A stretch of DNA of 56,196 nt, from the IMG/VR virus record IMGVR_UViG_3300046506_000485, positions 1 through 56,196 of that record; one strand, 5' to 3'. Numbering within the stretch: position 1 is the stretch's first letter; the number at the start of each line of letters is the position of its first letter. The position numbers were made by a program, and so were the translations under genes. The DNA is from a virus. A model generated the notes under the pieces. That model saw only the letters and a list, made by a program, of their open reading frames with translations, was not told the origin of the DNA and searched no databases. Below, in pieces: positions 47,556-54,498 of the stretch.

Positions 47556-47857
47556 ACCAGCAGCAGCGTGATGAGCGCATGGCCGAGAAGCGGCGCAAGG
47601 TAGGCGAGGAAGAGTTGCGGTTTCGGGTTCGCCCTGGCACGAAGCAGGCCTTGGCTGAGCTGATGGCCTGGGCGGAGATCGAGGAACAAGGCGAAGCGCT
47701 GACGCTGATGATTCACCATCTTCATGGTTTAGGGCCTGATCGGGCCCTGCCGCTGCTTGCCATCCCGCGCCACGAAATAACGGTTTCGCCAATCGTGGAG
47801 CGGAAACTGGCACTTGCCTACCGGCGTGAGGAGTTGCGGATAGGCCGAGATGATTAA
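47546..47857 (+). CDS. Conserved small phage protein, RHH-like core possible
   Basis: 103-aa protein. MALNQQQRDERMAEKRRKVGEEELRFRVRPGTKQALAEL resembles a common Pseudomonas phage family of unknown function whose FRVRPGTKQALAELM core could be a ribbon-helix-helix-like DNA-binding element. The middle contains IEEQGEALTLMIHHLHGLGP. GAGGA precedes ATG 47546. Converges with the minus-strand 66-aa gene (stops overlap by four bases). Confidence 0.7.
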   Translation: MALNQQQRDERMAEKRRKVGEEELRFRVRPGTKQALAELMAWAEIEEQGEALTLMIHHLHGLGPDRALPLLAIPRHEITVSPIVERKLALAYRREELRIGRDD

Positions 47858-48054
47858 AGCTTGATCTGACTCTTGAGGTGAGACAGATAGTTTGCAGCTT
47901 TCGTCTTTTGCTCTGTCCCTGGCGGTCCATCTGACCCCATAAGCGCTGCATCCGCCTTGTCGAAAGCGATTTCGACGTCAGCTCTAAATGAATGTGTCCT
48001 GAGAAACGCCATCAACAGTTGTTCGACTGCATCGATCTGCGCCTGATTCGTCAT
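47854..48054 (-). CDS. Small minus-strand protein
   Basis: 66-aa helical protein (MTNQAQIDAVEQLLMAFLRTHSF...), AAGGAG well spaced before ATG 48054. It lies against the direction of the early operon, converging with the previous gene, so its expression would be separate. The longer minus frame is a shadow. Not recognised. Confidence 0.65.
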   Translation of the reverse strand: MTNQAQIDAVEQLLMAFLRTHSFRADVEIAFDKADAALMGSDGPPGTEQKTKAANYLSHLKSQIKL

Positions 48055-48159
48055 CACTTCACTCCTTGACCCAGCCCTATGCCGGTCAACACGTATAGCC
48101 CACCACCAACCTATTCGCCACCGTCCATCCGGAGGGAGGCGCCTGCATGGAGCATCGCC

Positions 48160-48414
48160 ATGAGCTTGAACAACACGTACCGGCACACCTTCACGGCGAA
48201 CTGTCCGTCTGACGGTGAGGTGATCATCTATCGCCTGACCATCCACACAGACAAAATGCTGCCGGTGGAGCATATCCGCGCAGCGACCGCACAGCTCAAG
48301 AAAGGCTATCAAGAAGAGATTGCCGACACCCTGAGCGAGTTGCTGCCTGGCGAACAGGAGATAGTTGGAGTTCACCAGGGCGTCGAAGTAGAAACGGTAA
48401 GGTCAGGGAGATGA
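48160..48414 (+). CDS. Small hypothetical protein
   Basis: 84-aa protein (MSLNNTYRHTFTANCPSDGEVIIYRLTIHTD...). Beta-rich first half and a helix at 50-75 (AATAQLKKGYQEEIADTLSELL). GGAG precedes ATG 48160. It overlaps the TGT-like gene (ATGA), so it is likely its partner in expression. No family recognised. Confidence 0.65.
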   Translation: MSLNNTYRHTFTANCPSDGEVIIYRLTIHTDKMLPVEHIRAATAQLKKGYQEEIADTLSELLPGEQEIVGVHQGVEVETVRSGR

Positions 48415-49136
48415 TCCATTACCACGGCACGCCAGTCGGAGGTAAGCGCGAGGATGCAGCCAAGTTCCTTGCTGGCCGGCACGCCCTGGTCCCCTTCCCT
48501 CGCAAAGATGATCTCGGAATCGTCGCAGACGTATGCAAGTCGTTTGTTTTCGATAACGGGGCGTTCACCGTATGGAAGAAAGGCGGCGAAGTCGACGTCG
48601 AGGGCTACACGCGATGGGTAGAAGACTGGCACCGCCATCCCGGATTCACTTGGGCGCTTATTCCTGACGTCATCGACGGTGACGAAGACGCGAACGACGA
48701 TCTCGTTCGGCAGTGGCCAGAAGAGTTGCGGGGCGTGCCGGTTTGGCACCTGCATGAGTCGCTTGATCGGCTGCAAAGACTCGCCAGGTGCTGGAGGACT
48801 GTTGCCATCGGCAGTTCGGGTCAGTGGGCGACACCGGGCACCGGATCGTGGTGGAAGCGAATGGGCTCTGCAATGAACGCTGTCTGTGACGATCAGGGCC
48901 GTCCGGTATGCCGCCTGCACGGCCTACGAATGCTTGACCCGGCCATCTTCAAGCACCTGCCATTCGCCTCCGCAGACTCAACGAACGCCGCGGTGAATGG
49001 CGGGAGCATAAGCAGATTCGGAATGTACACACCGCCAACCGCAGGCCAGCGTGCCAACGTTATTGCCGACCGTATCGAAGCGCATAACAGCGCCCCGATT
49101 TGGCGGCGAGAAACGCAAGTTGAAATGGCGCTCTGA
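48411..49136 (+). CDS. TGT-like (DpdA-type) TIM-barrel protein
   Basis: 241-aa protein. FVFDNGAFTVWKKG (D48), ALIPDVIDGDEDAN (D86), VWHLHESLDRLQRL, VAIGSSGQWA and FASADSTNAA (D189) follow the order of catalytic and binding blocks in tRNA-guanine transglycosylase-like enzymes, including phage DpdA proteins that insert deazaguanines into DNA. A base-exchange reaction is therefore possible. No queuosine-precursor synthesis genes are seen here, so the substrate is unclear. ATGA overlap with the 84-aa gene. Confidence 0.6.
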   Translation: MIHYHGTPVGGKREDAAKFLAGRHALVPFPRKDDLGIVADVCKSFVFDNGAFTVWKKGGEVDVEGYTRWVEDWHRHPGFTWALIPDVIDGDEDANDDLVRQWPEELRGVPVWHLHESLDRLQRLARCWRTVAIGSSGQWATPGTGSWWKRMGSAMNAVCDDQGRPVCRLHGLRMLDPAIFKHLPFASADSTNAAVNGGSISRFGMYTPPTAGQRANVIADRIEAHNSAPIWRRETQVEMAL

Positions 49137-49328
49137 TCACACCACCGCATCCACTGCTACCTCAATGGCCATGACGGCATTTGCCGCCATACGCTTATCA
49201 ACTGGCGAATGAGCAAGGCTCTCCGCAACCGACTCGGTGAGTGCGGCCAGGTCAACGCCCTGCTTTTGTATCTCACCCATCAAATAAATCAGCGCTACTT
49301 CAAGCGCTGCTGACCTGCTCTTGCTCAT
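49137..49328 (-). CDS. Small minus-strand protein
   Basis: 63-aa helical protein (MSKSRSAALEVALIYLMGEIQKQ...). GGAGG sits eight bases before ATG 49328. It converges with the TGT-like gene; the two stops are back to back (TGATCA). Second antisense-orientation gene in the early operon. Function unknown. Confidence 0.65.
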   Translation of the reverse strand: MSKSRSAALEVALIYLMGEIQKQGVDLAALTESVAESLAHSPVDKRMAANAVMAIEVAVDAVV

Positions 49329-49399
49329 GACCACCTCCGACGTGAGTCGCAAGCATATGGCATTCCCAACCTTGAATCACGCCACTGGCGAGGATCAGC

Positions 49400-50263
49400 A
49401 TGTCCCCCTATAAAATCACCGGGCCGGCCCAGATCGGGCTCAGCGGTGGACGCACAAGCGCGCATATGACCTGGAAAATCCTCGAAGCTCACGACTTCAA
49501 GCTTCCACCTGACGTTCACCTCTTCTTTCAAAACACCGGCAAGGAGCGGGAGGAAACACTGGTATTCGTGGACCAGATGGCTAAGCGCTGGGGCATCAAT
49601 GTTGTGTGGATGGAGTGGTGTCGGCAGTACGGCCAGCCCGCCGATGCTCCTTGGTATCGCTTGGTGGACTTCGCAACGGCAAGCCGTAACGGTGAGCCAT
49701 TCATGATGATGCTCGAGTACTACGCTGAGTACAGGAAGCAGGAAAAGGGTCTACAGCCGGTCCTGCCGAACTTCTCCAACAATATGTGCACCGCTTACTT
49801 GAAGATAAAAATCGGCGAGAAGCACATGAGATCACTTGGGTACGACGAGTGGGATTGTGTGATCGGTATACGGAAGGATGAACCAGGCCGTTACCACCGA
49901 ATGATGGCCGCTAACGCCAAGGGCGGCACACGCTGGGATAACGTTTGCCCCTCCTACACCGCGGGAATTACCAAAGCGGACGTGGCCGAGTTCTGGTCAG
50001 CTCAGGACTTTGATCTTGGCATGGATTCAGATCTGGGCAACTGCGACCTCTGCTGGAAAAAAGGCGAGGACAAGCTGTTCAAGGCGATTCAGGCCGAGCC
50101 TGATCGAGTTCTATTTTGGTCGGGCGCCGAAGAGAAGTTCAACCAGGTCTTCCGCATGGACCGACCGAAGTATTCCCACCTCGCCTGGTACGCCGAGAAC
50201 TACAAAGGCCAGATGGACGCTTTCGGATATTCCGAAGACGTCGACTGCTTTTGCGGCGACTAA
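49400..50263 (+). CDS. PP-loop (PAPS reductase/DndC-like) protein
   Basis: 287-aa protein of the adenine nucleotide alpha-hydrolase fold. PP-loop GLSGGRTS at residues 13-20 binds ATP. Cys residues in NNMCTAYLKIK, GNCDLCWKKGED and VDCFCGD could bind an Fe-S cluster, as in DndC and PAPS reductases. The enzyme could adenylate or sulphurate a nucleobase or nucleic acid. It lies two genes from the TGT-like protein, so a joint nucleic-acid modification role is plausible but unproven. GAGG precedes ATG 49400. Confidence 0.8.
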   Translation: MSPYKITGPAQIGLSGGRTSAHMTWKILEAHDFKLPPDVHLFFQNTGKEREETLVFVDQMAKRWGINVVWMEWCRQYGQPADAPWYRLVDFATASRNGEPFMMMLEYYAEYRKQEKGLQPVLPNFSNNMCTAYLKIKIGEKHMRSLGYDEWDCVIGIRKDEPGRYHRMMAANAKGGTRWDNVCPSYTAGITKADVAEFWSAQDFDLGMDSDLGNCDLCWKKGEDKLFKAIQAEPDRVLFWSGAEEKFNQVFRMDRPKYSHLAWYAENYKGQMDAFGYSEDVDCFCGD

Positions 50264-50282
50264 CAGACCAAAAACCCCAGAT

Positions 50283-50328
50283 GTAGCCTCTAGAGGCTAC
50301 TTTTCCAATAGTAGCCTCCTGAGGCTAC
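50283..50328. promoter_or_regulatory. Two tandem 18-bp palindromes
   Basis: GTAGCCTCTAGAGGCTAC (50283-50300) and GTAGCCTCCTGAGGCTAC (50311-50328), 28 bases apart start to start. The first is a perfect palindrome and is followed by TTTT, so it may also end the previous transcript. The second lies 12 bases before GTG 50341. Such twin sites look like operators for a dimeric regulator. Confidence 0.65.
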
Positions 50329-50340
50329 ATTGAGGTCAAA

Positions 50341-51051
50341 GTGACAGTAATCGATCAAGCAATAGGGCCGCAGCCTTTGGGTTTCGTAACGCGCGAAGAC
50401 GCTCGTAGCGTTGAGGCGGGTACGGCCGAATGCATGCTAATGATGCGAGAGCAGACCGGAAAGTTTGAACGGCCTGTTTACTCTCGCCCGGAGCAAGTTG
50501 TCGCCGTGCCGCCTGCTGGCGGAGAGGTGGAAATCGCCGGTTATGCGGGTCGCAATGCGGTGAAAGGCTTCATGAATAACGGGTCTGAAGTCAGCGTAAT
50601 GCTAAAGCCGGAGCGCTTCTTCGACATCCCGCTTACACCGCTGGAGAACATCACCCGCCTCCAGGCCGAGAACGCCGCCCTCCAGCATCGGCTGACCATT
50701 GCGGATCAGCGCGTAGACGATCTGGAATCGGAGCTGACGAAGGCGCGGGAGTGCATCGCGCATACGTTGGGACTCTTGCGCGCAGACAAGTCTACCCACG
50801 CTCAGTACGCAATCCTGCGTTATCAAGAATTTCCAACTGACAACCAATCCGCGCCAGCCGCAAATTTCATTGCCTGCAAAGTCGACGAGAGCTGCGGGCA
50901 AGACGCGCCAGCCGCGAAGGGTGGCGATTCAATTGGCGGTGAATGCTGGTCCTGCAAAAAGCCAGTAACGCTGATTGAGTGGGTCGAGACTGATGGTCAT
51001 TGCCCGCACTGCGACGCTGAGATTGACGAGGCAGAAGGTGTGAAGCCATGA
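50341..51051 (+). CDS. Hypothetical protein with zinc ribbon
   Basis: 236-aa protein with GTG start 50341 (GAGGT in range). A helical middle at about 100-140 (LENITRLQAENAALQHRLTIADQRVDDLESELTKARE) is a coiled coil. The C-terminal CWSCKKPV...CPHCDAEI is a C-x2-C/C-x2-C zinc ribbon. Downstream of the palindromes. Overlaps the next gene (ATGA). Similar phage coiled-coil proteins exist, function unknown. Confidence 0.75.
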   Translation: MTVIDQAIGPQPLGFVTREDARSVEAGTAECMLMMREQTGKFERPVYSRPEQVVAVPPAGGEVEIAGYAGRNAVKGFMNNGSEVSVMLKPERFFDIPLTPLENITRLQAENAALQHRLTIADQRVDDLESELTKARECIAHTLGLLRADKSTHAQYAILRYQEFPTDNQSAPAANFIACKVDESCGQDAPAAKGGDSIGGECWSCKKPVTLIEWVETDGHCPHCDAEIDEAEGVKP

Positions 51052-51914
51052 ACAACAAAACCGAAATGCGCGCAGCGATGCGCCTCGCTTGCCCGTCGGT
51101 TCCGGGCGACTTGCTGGACCATGCGCTGGATGCTGCCTTAGCGGTGCCGGCATCATCAGCTCAACAATGCGGCGCATGTTCGGGCTGCACAGATGGATGC
51201 CGACTGGATAGAGAAAGCCCGCCATGCGCCCCTGTCGAGCGCGTCGAACCAATCGCCTACATGCGGCAGGACGACAGCCCCTACAACAACCTTGTGAAAT
51301 GCACCTTCACTTGCCCGGGCGCGTTCGGGGTATACGGATCTCCAGAGGATGTCCGCGCAGTGGTGGATGAGCCGGTGGTTTACCAGTATCGCGTCAAGGA
51401 CTGGATGATTGAGTGCTTCGGCGTCGTCATCGCGGCAGATCGTCAGGAGCGCAACCACCGGTTTCTTGAGGAGGCGCTTGAGCTGGTCCAGGCCTGCAAC
51501 TGTGGTCGCGACGAGGCTCATCAGCTCGTCGACTACGTCTACGGCCGAGAGGTCGGCGAGAAAACTCAGGAAGTCGGCGGCGTAATGGTCACTCTCGCTG
51601 CATTGTGCCTAGCACAGAACCTCGATATGCACACAGCCTCCGAAGCTGAGCTTGCGCGTGTCTGGACGAAGGTCGAACAGATCCGCGCCAAGCAACAGGC
51701 GAAACCTGCAATCGGACCGCTACCCGGTGCGTACCCTGATCGGATGACAGCGCCCAGCACACAACTCTTCCAGACCATGCCACCCCTGCCGCACCCTCCC
51801 CGCCACTGGGGATTCCTTGAGCCAAACCACGAAGTCCCCGGCTACACGCTCGAGCAGATGAAGGAATACGGCGCGGCGTGCATCGCTGCGTTCGCCAAGC
51901 ACAACACGCAGTAA
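51048..51914 (+). CDS. MazG-like domain protein
   Basis: 288-aa protein. Residues about 140-205 hold the MazG/NTP-PPase pattern: RFLEEALELVQA (E-E-x-x-E) and EKTQEVGGVMVTLAALC as the second metal motif. An N-terminal Cys-rich segment (CGACSGCTDGC) may bind metal. The C-terminal 60 residues (MPPLPHPPRHWGFLEPNHEVPGYTLEQMKEYG) form a domain frequent in phage proteins. Could hydrolyse (d)NTPs or ppGpp-like nucleotides. Overlaps the zinc-ribbon gene. Confidence 0.75.
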   Translation: MNNKTEMRAAMRLACPSVPGDLLDHALDAALAVPASSAQQCGACSGCTDGCRLDRESPPCAPVERVEPIAYMRQDDSPYNNLVKCTFTCPGAFGVYGSPEDVRAVVDEPVVYQYRVKDWMIECFGVVIAADRQERNHRFLEEALELVQACNCGRDEAHQLVDYVYGREVGEKTQEVGGVMVTLAALCLAQNLDMHTASEAELARVWTKVEQIRAKQQAKPAIGPLPGAYPDRMTAPSTQLFQTMPPLPHPPRHWGFLEPNHEVPGYTLEQMKEYGAACIAAFAKHNTQ

Positions 51915-51958
51915 ACCCCTATCCCTATTGCCTGCTGCGTATGCGGCGAGGAGCAACT

Positions 51959-52288
51959 GTGCGCGTAACCAAAGAAGAAATCGCAACACTCGGGCCGAAG
52001 ATTGCCATCGCCATTGAGGCCGGCAAGGTCGCCGCTGACGCAATGGCTAACGACGGGGGTAGCGCCAATTGTGATCGCGTGGTCATTCCGATGCCGGGAG
52101 TGCGCGAGGCCTCTGTCGCTGGACTCCCGGGTTACTTGCAGGAGCGCAGCGGCTGGCACCGTCGAGGCATTCATCTGGACACGCCTTTTGGTGGTATCGG
52201 AAATCGCCGGGCGGCTGGGGTTCAAGCTATGAACCGGTCCCTTAAAGAGCAAGGCGTGGACTGCTACGTCTACTACCAAATCGACTGA
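51959..52288 (+). CDS. Hypothetical protein
   Basis: 109-aa protein with GTG start 51959 (GAGGAG seven bases upstream; the longer frame overlaps the previous gene). Gly-rich middle (GVREASVAGLPGYLQERSGWHRRGIHLDTPFGGIG) and a short C-terminal strand (VDCYVYYQID). A hairpin-containing leader separates it from the MazG-like gene. Not recognised. Confidence 0.6.
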   Translation: MRVTKEEIATLGPKIAIAIEAGKVAADAMANDGGSANCDRVVIPMPGVREASVAGLPGYLQERSGWHRRGIHLDTPFGGIGNRRAAGVQAMNRSLKEQGVDCYVYYQID

Positions 52289-52348
52289 ACACCCCTTACC
52301 CCTCATTCAATTCATGCCTGCCGGTGTACGGCGAGCTGAGGAATTCGC

Positions 52349-53065
52349 ATGCTCGAAACAATAGAGGTGACGCTTGTGAAGCGCTTCGCCGCGAACACTG
52401 CCGGGCGTGACATTGCCGTCGGCGACATTCACGGCCACTTCAAGCGCTTGCAGTCCGCGCTTGACGCGGTCGGCTTTGATCCTGCCGTTGACCGGCTTTT
52501 CAGTGTCGGCGATCTGGTCGACCGCGGGCCTGAATGCGAAGACGTGATCAAGTGGCTGAACAAGCCGTGGTTTCACCCGGTGCGCGGCAACCATGACGAT
52601 TACGTGGTCCGTTTCGACACATGCGACATCGGCAACTGGATGCAGAACGGCGGCGTCTGGTTCGTTGGCCTGCCGCTGACCGAGCAGCAGAACTATCAGG
52701 TGATGTTTCAGGACCTGCCGATCGCCATCGAAGTCGAGACAGTCGGCGGCATTGTCGGGATCGTGCACGCTGATTGCGTCTTCGATACCTGGGCCCAAAT
52801 GAAGAGCGAACTGGAATCGCCGGAAAGCCACAAGCGGCTGCGTCTCGTGCAGAACACCTGCATGTGGTCGCGCTCGCGCATGGAACAGCAGGATTGCCGA
52901 CCGATCCCCGATGTCCGCGCGGTCGTAGTCGGCCACACGCCAATCGAACACACGGTGACGCTGGGCAACACCTATCACATCGATACCGGTGGCTGGATGA
53001 AGGATGGCAGCGGACATTTCACGCTGCTGGATCTCGCCACTCTGAAACCACTCAACCCCGCATAG
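52349..53065 (+). CDS. Serine/threonine protein phosphatase, NinI-like
   Basis: 238-aa metallophosphatase. GDIHG (25-29), GDLVDRG (54-60), GNHD (80-83), later VHAD and GHTP give all metal and catalytic motifs of the PPP family, as in lambda phosphatase (NinI, 221 aa). It may dephosphorylate host proteins. GAGGA precedes ATG 52349, after a GCCG/CGGC leader hairpin. Confidence 0.92.
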   Translation: MLETIEVTLVKRFAANTAGRDIAVGDIHGHFKRLQSALDAVGFDPAVDRLFSVGDLVDRGPECEDVIKWLNKPWFHPVRGNHDDYVVRFDTCDIGNWMQNGGVWFVGLPLTEQQNYQVMFQDLPIAIEVETVGGIVGIVHADCVFDTWAQMKSELESPESHKRLRLVQNTCMWSRSRMEQQDCRPIPDVRAVVVGHTPIEHTVTLGNTYHIDTGGWMKDGSGHFTLLDLATLKPLNPA

Positions 53066-53084
53066 ACCCCGGACGGAGAAAGCC

Positions 53085-53327
53085 ATGACCAAGCTGACAC
53101 TGGAAGAATGGGCGGCGGACCAGTTCAAGTCGCCGCCGAATCTCAATACCCTACGTACCTGGGCGCGTGAAGGTCGGATATCGCCGAGCCCGGTAAAACA
53201 CGGTAAGCGGTATTACGTCGAGTCAGACGCCTGCTACCGTGAACCTGAAAAGCCACAACGAATCCCTGCGGGCGCGAGCCTGATCAGCAGAATAGAGAGT
53301 GCTCGCCATGGCGCCAAGGCCGCGTAA
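53085..53327 (+). CDS. xis: Excisionase, lambda Xis-like
   Basis: 80-aa winged-helix protein: LTLEEWAADQFKSPPNLNTLRTWAREGRISPSPVKHGKRYYV is the typical excisionase fold, with the wing residues HGKRYYV. GGAG precedes ATG 53085. It overlaps the integrase start and would bind att arm DNA to direct excision. Confidence 0.88.
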   Translation: MTKLTLEEWAADQFKSPPNLNTLRTWAREGRISPSPVKHGKRYYVESDACYREPEKPQRIPAGASLISRIESARHGAKAA

Positions 53328-54411
53328 CACGGGTTCAAAAGACCTGCCCCCAAACCTCTACCGAAAAACAGATAGCCGCAACGGGATCACCTACTACACC
53401 TACCGCGACCCAGTAAGCGGGCGAGTGTTCGGCCTTGGCAAGGATAAGGACACGGCGATACGCGAGGCAGTGGCCGCAAATCATGCTGAGGTGTTGAAGC
53501 CCTCTCTCGCGGCGCGTCTGGCAGAGCCGGCAGTGGAGGCCGGCAAGACCTTCTCGGAATGGCTTGTTCAGTACAAGCTCGATTATGCGGACAAGGGCAT
53601 GTCGATCCACTCGATGCGAAGTTTTAAAAGCCGCATCAAACGTCTGGAGGAGGTGTTCGGCACCAAGGCAATTAAAGGCATCCGAACGGTAGACGTGGCT
53701 GGGTATTTGACCGGCCTCGCTAAAGAGGGAAAGGGCCAAATGTCGAAGGCCATGCGCTCCCTGCTTCGCGATGTCTTCGCCGAAGCTATCGCCGCCGGCC
53801 TGTGCGACACAAACCCCGTGGACGCAACCAAGGCGGCGCGCACGAAGGTCACGCGCGAACGTCTCAGTCTGGAGTTGTGGAAAGCAATCTATGAGACCAC
53901 TGATCGACCATGGCTGAAGCGCGCCATGGAGTTAGCGCTCTTGACGGGCCAGCGGCGAGACGACATCCGGTCAATGCTTTTCAGGGATGAAAAGGACGGC
54001 TTTCTTCACGTAGTTCAGTCGAAAACCGGCGCCCGCCTCCGCATCAGCACGTCGCTCCGTCTTGAGGCGATTGACCTGGATCTCGCTACAGTGATCAAGC
54101 GCTGTCGAAATCAGGTCATATCGCAGCACCTGGTTCACCATTCAAGGCCGTTCGCGAAAGCCAAGATCGGAGCCCCCATCAAGCTTGAGAGCTTAACCAT
54201 CGTGTTTGCGGAGGCCAGAGACCAGGCAGCGGCCGCGTACGGAATTCCTCTTAGCAAGCATCCACCAAGCTTTCACGAAATGCGCTCATTGGCCGCGCGC
54301 CTGCATGCTGCCGAAGGCCGCGACCCTCAAAAACTGCTCGGCCATAAGAGCGCGGCGATGACGGACTTGTATCGTGACAGTCGCGGCACTGAGTGGATTG
54401 ACGTCGCCTGA
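53308..54411 (+). CDS. int: Tyrosine integrase
   Basis: 367-aa lambda-like site-specific recombinase. Residues Arg216 (TGQRRDD), Lys239, His323 and Arg326 (FHEMRS), His346 (LLGHKS) and Tyr355 (TDLYRDS) form the complete R-K-H-R-H-Y set. The N-terminal 80 residues are arm-binding, the next 90 core-binding. ATG 53308 gives a reasonable N-terminus (MAPRPRNTGSKDLPPNLY). Last phage gene; the host kinase fragment follows 87 bases later. Confidence 0.95.
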   Translation: MAPRPRNTGSKDLPPNLYRKTDSRNGITYYTYRDPVSGRVFGLGKDKDTAIREAVAANHAEVLKPSLAARLAEPAVEAGKTFSEWLVQYKLDYADKGMSIHSMRSFKSRIKRLEEVFGTKAIKGIRTVDVAGYLTGLAKEGKGQMSKAMRSLLRDVFAEAIAAGLCDTNPVDATKAARTKVTRERLSLELWKAIYETTDRPWLKRAMELALLTGQRRDDIRSMLFRDEKDGFLHVVQSKTGARLRISTSLRLEAIDLDLATVIKRCRNQVISQHLVHHSRPFAKAKIGAPIKLESLTIVFAEARDQAAAAYGIPLSKHPPSFHEMRSLAARLHAAEGRDPQKLLGHKSAAMTDLYRDSRGTEWIDVA

Positions 54412-54498
54412 CCCGACTGAGTTTTGAGGATATATTGGGGAGGTTTTGGGGAGGATATTTAATCATTAGATATCATCCACTTACGGCGTCGGCATGTC
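54412..54498. other. attachment-site region (attL/attR side) with tandem repeats
   Basis: Non-coding stretch between int and the kinase fragment. TTGGGGAGG occurs twice (54435-54443 and 54446-54454), and GGATAT occurs on both sides. These look like integrase arm sites. An in-frame stop for the kinase frame is at 54460-54462, so the crossover point lies between about 54463 and 54499. The core sequence cannot be named without the other end. Confidence 0.6.
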
